From Mikania micrantha (taxonomy: Eukaryota > Streptophyta > Magnoliopsida > Asterales > Asteraceae), in the NCBI GenBank assembly GCA_009363875.1, contig CM018683.1:61660981-61724980 (forward strand): a DNA stretch of 64,000 bases, given 5' to 3'. The translations under genes and the position numbers were made by a program. The notes below the pieces were generated by a model, which saw only the letters and a program-made list of their open reading frames with translations, was not told where the DNA came from and did no database searches. Positions 56,876-64,000 of this stretch are shown here, piece after piece (the first letter of the stretch is position 1; the number at the start of each line of letters is the position of its first letter).

Positions 56876-57832
56876 TAATGAAACTTGCTTTTTCAACGAA
56901 ACAATTTGTTGTAATGCCTAAATTCACTTAAATTTGTTGTGTTGCCTAAACCCACATTTTAAAAACCAAAATGAACAAAAATAAAGAGCAGATTTTCAGC
57001 ATATGAACTTGCTAGATTGGTAACACATGACGATTTTGAGTGTGAAATTACAACAATCATAAAAAACAAAACAAACCTTAACCAAATTCAGTTCATGATT
57101 CCACAATCTTCAAAAACACATCACGACAAGTAGTCCAAAGAACTACTATGACACATTTTTTTTACATATTTGCAACATTATTTGACAGATTTTTATAAAA
57201 AAAAGCAACGAGCGGATTTTTTTTAAAAAAATATTTTATAAATCAACTTAAAACATACGTAACATCTTGGCACATCGTTACGTATGTTTTACGTCGATTT
57301 ACAAAATATTTTTATAAAAAATCCACTCAACATTTTTTTTATTTTTTATAAAAATGTGCTAAATAATGTTACATTACATGGTTTTTATACTAAGAAGTGG
57401 TTTTCAGATTATTTATACCCTAAACATACATGTATACATATATATATACATAGATATATATAAGTTAATACATTTGTAACTAAAAATGTTATACTTAAAT
57501 CATTAGCAATGCTACAAGCTTAAAAAAAGAAAAAAAATAAAAACAAAATTATCAAAAAAATTAATAGGTTTAAAATATAATATATAGGGGTTGGATCCAC
57601 TGAATAGAGATTTTTGCAAAAAGAGTAAGAATCAATATGAATTTGATGTATGATATGCTAAAAATATAAAACCAAAAATTTAGTACAAAAAACTTTAGAA
57701 TAAAAAAATAAAATCCAATACAAAAAAGTAAACAAATCAAAAATCTAGTAAAAAAATATGAAAATATAGAGGAAAAAGTAAAAAATAAATAAAAATCTAG
57801 TAAAAAAATCCAGTAAAACATTAAGGTTTAAT
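56876..57832 (+). repeat. Duplicated AT-rich segment, copy B
   Basis: See copy A. The segment 'gaagatattttgccattttg' just before it (56850) recurs at 57848 and 58446, upstream of the NLR gene, so this region has been duplicated repeatedly. Confidence 0.75.
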
Positions 57833-57896
57833 TTTGGGATTATAACTGAAGATATTTTGCCATTTTGAGACAAAGGAGCAAACACACTTGTTTTTG

Positions 57897-58331
57897 AGAA
57901 AGTTACCAAACTAATCATTGTTGACCACCTTTTTACCAAAATAATCAATCAAATTCCGGCGTCTAAGACACCCCTTTAGATGCCTTTTTTCTGTACTTTT
58001 TGTCAACATACGGGCTTACATGTCGGCGGCTTTGTCGGGTGTCTAAGACCACTTTCATATCGGCGTTTTAGACGCCATTTTTCTGGCCATTTTTCTGTAC
58101 TTTTTGTAAACATACGTGCCCACATAGGCGTCTTAAGAGGCGTCTAAGACGCCGGTAGAAAAGAGTCTTAGACACCTATTTAAACCCCGACAAAGCCGCC
58201 GGCATGTGGGCCCGTATGTTTACAAAAAGTACAAAAAAAGGGCGTTTAAAGGGGTGTCTTACACGCCGGAATTTTGATTGATTATTTTGATAAAAAAGTG
58301 ATCAACAATGACTAGTTTGTTAATTTTCCCC
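57897..58331. mobile_element. Foldback MITE with ~145-bp arms
   Basis: Left arm 57897-58040 and right arm 58190-58331 are inverted copies, through 'accaaactaatcattgttga', 'attccggcgtctaagacacc', 'gtactttttgt' and 'ggcggctttgtcggg'. 'ggcgtctaagacgcc'-type palindromes fill the centre. It lies about 210 bp upstream of the NLR start and could affect its expression. Confidence 0.85.
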
Positions 58332-58547
58332 TCGTTTTTTCAACAAAAGTTCAGAAGGGTGACAAATCCTTTTTTAGAATTGAAGACACTCTTGTATATA
58401 AGCCAGGTTTTTGGGATTATAATAATAAGTTTAAAACTTTAAAATTGAAGACATTTTGCCATTTTGGGACTAAGTAGAAACTTGCTAGTTTTTTCAACGA
58501 AAGTTCAAAAGGATAAAAAATCTTTCTTTTTTGTTTGACCAAAATAA

Positions 58548-61500
58548 GTGGCTCTACTTTCTCCATCTAATTATTCATATTCACCTCTTTGCAACCAGAT
58601 CTGTTTTGTTCGATCCTTGAAGCATATATTTTATATTAATCAAATGGCATCTTTTTCATCTTCATACTGGAAGCGTAAATTGATTGATCTATCTTCATAT
58701 TTAGATGATGAAAATAGTTTCGAGTACGATCACTCTTCGCCGTTCAAAAAACAAAAAATGGCATCTTCTTCTTCATCTTCATTCGTTAAAAAGAGCTTCA
58801 AGTACGATGTCTTTTTAAGTTTCAGGGGTGAAGACACCCGCAAGACTTTTGTTGATCATCTCCATCATGCTCTTAAAAGCAAAGGCATTATAACTTACAA
58901 AGACGATGAAACAATCGAGAAAGGGGAAATGATCAATGATCAGCTCATCAGATCCATTGAAGAATCGAGATTTTACATCATTGTTTTCTCCAAGAATTAT
59001 GTGAATTCATCGTGGTGTTTACAGGAGCTCTCGAAGATCATGGAGTGCCAGAAGACGAAGGAGCAGATTGCTTACCCTGTTTTCTATGATGTGGAGCCCA
59101 CCGAAGTCCGAAACCAAATCGGGGCGGTTGGAGAAGCCTTTGCAAAACATGCTGAGAATCAGGCTGCTGGGAAATGGAGAGATGCTCTGAAAGAAGCATC
59201 CGATCTGGCTGGATGGGAGTTGAAAAACACATTTGATGGGTAATTCCTTCATTCCCTTTCTATTGCAATTCTAACTCAATAACTTGAATCGGTGTCAAAA
59301 GATTGAACATGAAGCATGAGTTTGTTACTACATCACAGGGGAGGGAGATCCCCTCGAAAAACGTTTTGTCTAAACCTCAAACAATCTGGTCGAACTCAAA
59401 ACCGTAAAAGTTGTCGATGAGATGATTCCAACGCCATTAGATCTAATTCAATATGAGTTTATTAGAGTTGTCAAATGTTGTTTTTTCATTTTGTTTTTAT
59501 GTGATTGTAGTAAGTTATAAATTTGAAATTAACCTGTTCATTTGGGATTTGGATCTGATTGAATCTCCTTTATCACACAGACATGAAGCAGAGTTCATCC
59601 AAAAAATTGTTAAAGAGATCTCACTAAAACTACATATCATCGATTGGAGCATTGATGAGACACTAGTAGGCATGGAGACCCGGGTAAAGAATGTAATTTC
59701 ATCTTTAGAAATTGATTCTGAAGATGATGTTCGAATGATAGGGATATGGGGAATGGGAGGTGCTGGGAAGACGACTGTGGCACGAGCTATTTATGATAAT
59801 ATTTCTATTTTTTATGAGGGTATAAGCTTTGCTGAGAATGTAAGAGAACGTTCAAAAGGCATGGGTTTGAAGGAATTGCAAAGACAGATCCTTTCTGCTG
59901 TGTTAAATGATAGAAACATTGATGTACCAGGTGTTTCTGATGGGATAAAAATGATGAAAAGGATGATGTGTGGTAGAAAGGTCCTTGTAGTTCTAGATGA
60001 CGTGGATGACATAAGCCAGCTTGAGGCGTTAGCAGGTAACTCTAATTGGTTTAAGCCAGGAAGTAGAATCATCATCACAACAAGAGACAAACAATTGTTG
60101 ATAGCACAAGGAGTTCATGTTTATAATATTTATAATATCAGTTTATTATCAGATGATGAAGCAATCTGTCTCTTCAGTAGGCGTGCATTTAGGAGAGAGG
60201 TTCCAATTCAAGGGTATGAAAAGCTATCTCAACAGGTTGTGTATTATGCTGACGGTCTTCCCTTAACAATCAAAGTTTTGGGTTCATTTCTTTGTGGTAA
60301 AACTGAGCCTCAATGGGTAGATACCCTAAAAAGACTAAAAACTATCCCATTGGAGAAAACATTAAAAAAATTGGAAATAAGCTATGATGGTCTAGAGAAA
60401 GACCAAAAAGAAATATTCCTAGATGTTGCGTGCATACTGAAAGATGAACCAAAGGAAAAGGCAATCAGAATGCTAGAAAGCTGCGGATTTCATGCTCAAA
60501 TTGGTTTAGAAGTTCTTGAGCAAAAGTCTCTGATAAATATATCAGAGCATGGATATTTGGGCATGCATGATCATATAGAAGAAATGGGCAGAAATATTGT
60601 TCGTCGTTTGCACCCTGATGAGCCTAACAGACATAGCCGATTATGGGTAAAGAAAGAAATTGAAGAAATACTAGTTAATGACTTGGTAAGGTTCAAGTTT
60701 ATTTGTAAGGTGGAATAGAAACATATTTTTATTTGTTATGACAAAATTTTCATGTTATTTTTCATTACAGGGTACCAATGCCACAAGAAGTATGATACTG
60801 AAGTATACGAATATCCATCCTGCTATAGTTATGAAAAGTCTTAGAAAGATGAAGAAACTTAGATTACTTTGTGTTTATGATTATTATTATGACGTTGATG
60901 TATCTAAAAAATGGGAAATTGATGAAGGTGTCCAATACTTACCGGATACTTTACGATCTCTACATTGGCCTGGTTACGCTCTTCGTTGTTTGCCTAAAAA
61001 ATTTCAAGCAAATAATCTTGTTAACCTTGAAATGCCTCGGAGCTATATTTCTCAACTCTGGGAAGGGGGAGAAAGAAAGGTAGAATAATAATTGGTTGGT
61101 TGGCGGTTTTGCTTGATGCTTTATTATGCTATATTTTGTAAATTACTTTGAAATTCATCTTTTTCTTTCTTTCTTATAACAGGTACTTGAAAAGCTTAGA
61201 TTTGTTGACCTCTACTCTTCAAAATTGAGAACCTTTGACCTTGGAATGACTCGAAATCTTGAAACATTAGATCTTACCAATTGTGGAAACTTGGTAAAAC
61301 TCCAAATGCCATATGAACTTCCAAAGCTCAACTACCTCAAGCTTATTAATTCTAAGGTGAAAAATCTTTACCTTGGGATGACTCCAAATATTGAGAGATT
61401 ACATCTTGCAGGATGTAAAGACCTCGTAGAACTCCAAATGCCATCTAAACTTCCAAAGATCTACTGCCTCGACCTTAATAATTCTAAGGTGACTAATCTT

Positions 61501-62157
61501 AACCTTGGGATGACTCCAAATATCGAGAATTTACGTCTTGCAGGATGTGAAGACCTGGTAGAACTTCAAATGCCCGTTGCACTTCCAAAGCTCAACTGCC
61601 TCGACCTTAGTCATTCTAAGGTGACTAATCTTAACCTTGGGATGACTCTAAATATCACATTTTTATGTATTGAAAATTGTAAAAACCTGGTAGAACTCGA
61701 AATGCCCGTTGCACTTCCAATGCTCGACTGCCTCGACCTTAGTCATTCTAAGGTGAGTAATCTTAACCTTGGGATGACTCCAAATATCAAGAATTTACGT
61801 CTTCTAGGATGTAAAGACCTGGTAGAACTCCAAATGCCCATTGCACTTCCAATGCTTAACTACCTCGACCTTAGTCATTCTAAGGTGAGTAATCTTAACC
61901 TCGGGATGACTCCAAATATCAAGGAATTATATCTTTCAGGATGTAAAGACCTGGTAGAACTTCAAATGTCGGTTGCACTTCCAATGCTTAACTACCTCGA
62001 CCTTAGTCATTCTAAGGTGAGTAATCTTAGCCTTTGGCTCACTCCAGATCTTAGGGTCTTAAAACTTATCGATTGTTATTATCTTCAAGAAATTCATGCT
62101 CCTATAGGAGGTCTAAAAAGGCTTACCATCTTGAACTTAAGTGGTTGCATGAGGTTT
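58548..62157 (+). pseudogene. TIR-NB-ARC-LRR disease-resistance gene, cut by a retrotransposon
   Basis: Four exons with matching phases: 58548-59239 (TIR), 59581-60685 (NB-ARC), 60771-61079 and 61183-62157 (LRR), all with GT/AG. TIR: YDVFLSFRGEDTRKTFVDHL and SSWCLQEL, containing the catalytic Glu of TIR NADases. NB-ARC: P-loop GMGGAGKTT, kinase-2 KVLVVLDDVD, RNBS-B GSRIIITTRD, GLPL, and MHD in LGMHDHIEEMG. Such proteins sense pathogen effectors in the cytoplasm and signal through EDS1. The ATG at 58548 is the longest option; 58758 (MASSSSSSFVKKSFKYDVFL) fits the usual TNL start better. All three exon joins keep the frame for 1,027 codons. The LRR is then cut after Phe at 62157 by an LTR whose first codons add CWNFV and a stop. 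It could be a truncated but expressed protein. Confidence 0.93.
61366..62025 (+). repeat. Five 132-bp LRR coding units in tandem
   Basis: Units of exactly 44 residues start at 61366, 61498, 61630, 61762 and 61894, each shaped like LNLGMTPNI...GCKDLVEL, QMP...LP, CLDLSHSKVSN (two LRRs per unit). A diverged first unit precedes them (61225) and a diverged one follows (62026). High similarity points to recent unequal exchange within the ligand-sensing region. Confidence 0.93.
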
Positions 62158-62793
62158 TGTTGGAATTTTGTGTGAAAAGAAAAAGGAAAAAGAAATAGAA
62201 ACCTTTCATATACCAATTCATTTGTCATGAATATGGTGCTTGTTAGTGGGCAATTGGCCATGAATATGCTAGTTAGTGGGCATAATGGCAACCTTTGAAA
62301 TGCCAAGACTACAAGTATAAATAGAGGCATTTGACCTCTTGTTGAAGTTGCTAGAATTTGAGATCTCTACACCACTTGAGATATATACACACAAGCTCCA
62401 AAGGTTTCAAACACAATCATATACTTTGTTGAGTTTTCAACAACCTACAACGATCGGTTCCTCGTGTGAAACACTCTTGTTTCAGGTGAAGTTTCGAGTT
62501 TTCGGTTAATTCCGGCAGTACATACTGCTTCGGCTGTTGTACCCTGGGAAACAGTCGGGTTCACTTGGGTGGCCCGAAATCTGTTTTAAGGGACCTCTGT
62601 TGAACAGAAATCCTCAACCACCGAAATCATTTCAATTCGTTTCATCTTGTTTTATACTTCTTCTTGTAATTTCAATTTTAGCATTTTTATATTTCTTGTA
62701 TTACTTTATTTTATGTTCTGTATTTTTCTGAATTGTAATTCGAGTAATTGAATAATAAAAGTATTTGTTTATTTTGTGAACGGTGTTCCTACA
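62158..62793 (+). repeat. 5' LTR (636 bp)
   Basis: Starts TGTTGGAA and ends TTCCTACA, matching short inverted ends. TATA box TATAAATAG at about 62316; AATAAA near 62751, close to the likely poly(A) site. A 9-bp inverted repeat, TGAACGGTG (62777) and CACCGTTCA (62816), brackets the LTR end and could form a hairpin over the primer-site region. Confidence 0.85.
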
Positions 62794-63673
62794 AGCTTAA
62801 AACAGATTTAAAAACCACCGTTCATAAGTTTGTGTTTTTTAAATTATCGGATTACGAAAACAAAAATATAAACTATTTAGTTTCGTAGAAATGTTTGTTT
62901 ATCAAGAAATTTAAAATGTGTTTTTAAATTTTGTTTTTGGTAAACAAGTATTGTTTTTTTTATTAATAGGAAAATTCAAACATTTTGTTTTGGTTTTTTG
63001 TAAACCATTACTAGTTATTTTTTGTTTTGATAATTGTTAACAAAGTTTGGTTTTATTAAATTTGTTTTTGTGTAAATCAAAAGTTTTATAAACCATTTTG
63101 TTAACGTTTATTTCTTGAACATAATCGAATCAAATTTTTTTTACTACGAGTTTTATAAACGATAGTTATAATCGTTTTTTTCTAACGAGTGTGTTAGAAA
63201 AAGGTTTATATGATATAAAAAAAAATCGATTTTGGGGTAGGTTTTGGGGTCGGTTTTGTGTAAACCATAATTCCTCAAATAAGTGTCAAATTTTAGTAAA
63301 ATTTGATTTTGGTTTTGTGTAAACCATACGGTTTTTTGTAAAACAAAATATTTTGATAAATTAAGCTCATCAAAGTTTAAGTTTTAAGTGACGGACTTGT
63401 AGTAACTGGAAGGGTGGACATCGTTATCTGAGTTTCCTGTCTAGGAAAGCAATTCGTATATATCCCAATCAGCCGAGGGATCTGTCTTGCTTTCCTGGGG
63501 ATTCTTAGAGAGAGTGTCTTAACCTATTAGGCCAAAACAAGTCATGCAAACGTCGCATGAACTCAAATAACTTTGTTTGAGTTAAAAAGTTTAGTTTAAA
63601 CTTTGGTTTTGTGTAAACCTTATTTCTAAAAATCTGACTTTCTTAGTTTGCATTTCTACTTTTGTTTGAGAAA
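62794..63673 (+). other. Retrotransposon leader with GGTTTTGTGTAAACC motifs
   Basis: Non-coding. GGTTTTGTGTAAACC, or a one- or two-base variant, occurs near 62991, 63253, 63312 and 63604; it is a palindrome around the centre. 63395-63560 is less AT-rich ('aactggaagggtggaca'). Confidence 0.7.
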
Positions 63674-64000
63674 TGAAAACTGTATCTGCTCAAATTGTAA
63701 CATCTATGGGATCATTAGTTGGTACACATACTGCCCAAGCCGAGGGGATGCCTCTTAGTGAGACAAAAGCCAATATGGCGGAGCATGGTCAATCTTCCCA
63801 TGGGTACAAAATGGAAATTGACAACTATAAGGACAAGGGCAAAGGCAAAGGCAAGGTTGTGGACCTTGGGCCGAAAAAAGATGGTGTGAAGAAACAGGTT
63901 TTCCCATTTAAGGGAAAAGGCTACAATTGTGGTGAACATGATCACCGTGCTAATAAGTGTAAGGCTCCTAAACAGGACCATGCACATATGGTTGAGGATG
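63674..64000 (+). CDS. Copia gag zinc-knuckle part (partial)
   Basis: From ATG at 63674 the frame stays open to the window end (109 residues). It is Lys/Gly-rich (KDKGKGKGKVVDLGPKKDG), followed by KGYNCGEHDHRANKCKAPKQ. Copia gags normally have C-Y-N-C here (CX2CX4HX4C). The first cysteine codon reads GGC (Gly), so the knuckle lacks one zinc ligand. The usual ~200-residue N-terminal gag domain is absent, so it may be internally deleted or start in a lost exon. Gag would bind element RNA. Confidence 0.8.

Larger units (their letters stand above)
62158..64000 (+). mobile_element. Copia-type LTR retrotransposon inserted in the NLR (runs off the window)
   Basis: 5' LTR 62158-62793, then a long non-coding leader, then a gag frame from 63674. 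The left flank of the insertion is GGTTT (62153-62157), the expected 5-bp duplication if repeated at the far end outside the window. A canonical TGGTATCAGAG primer site is not seen directly after the LTR. The long leader and short gag suggest a rearranged or non-autonomous element. Confidence 0.85.

Overview
This is a plant nuclear window with introns, GT-AG splice sites and very dense nested transposons. A TIR-type NLR gene points to a eudicot. The Helitron ends, retrotransposon types and NLR wording look like Asteraceae; that family assignment is inference only. Two host genes can be recognised, and both look damaged. Almost everything else is mobile DNA, much of it inserted into other mobile DNA.

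Left part (1-19 kb): the start of a Ty1/copia gag on the minus strand (1-140), a decayed Ty3/gypsy gag-protease (680-1335), a foldback element split by a hAT-type element (1707-2717), then a multi-exon initiator-tRNA 2'-O-ribosylphosphate transferase gene (RIT1-like, minus, 4275-7201). That gene has an in-frame TGA and no visible last exon. A hAT-type element (8042-12280) carries a Helitron (8627-12026), which holds exon fragments of two lipid genes: an acyl-activating enzyme of the AAE17/18 type and an LPAT. A second, broken RIT1 copy (13219-15330) is split by a composite insertion and a tRNA-derived SINE.

Middle (19-53.6 kb): a head-to-tail run of related non-autonomous Helitrons on the + strand, with 3' ends at 23851, 27880, 40649, 48701 and 53614. 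The one ending at 23851 carries an eIF1/SUI1 exon fragment. Nested in the run are two solo LTRs of one family, two miniature Helitrons, truncated retroposon tails, a young but defective copia element (33529-38147), hAT elements (38568-39383, 53021-53390) and a complete-ended Mutator-like element (40783-45887). The Mutator-like element combines a FAR1/MULE transposase relic with an OTU cysteine-protease reading frame.

Right part (53.6-64 kb): duplicated AT-rich segments, three foldback or Harbinger-like elements, and a four-exon TIR-NB-ARC-LRR disease-resistance gene (58548-62157). Its LRR coding region is cut off in frame by the 5' LTR of a copia-type retrotransposon that runs off the window (62158-64000).

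Several insertions can be dated relative to each other because an empty copy of the same site lies elsewhere in the window: the SINE, the SINE tail, one miniature Helitron, one retroposon tail and one foldback element.
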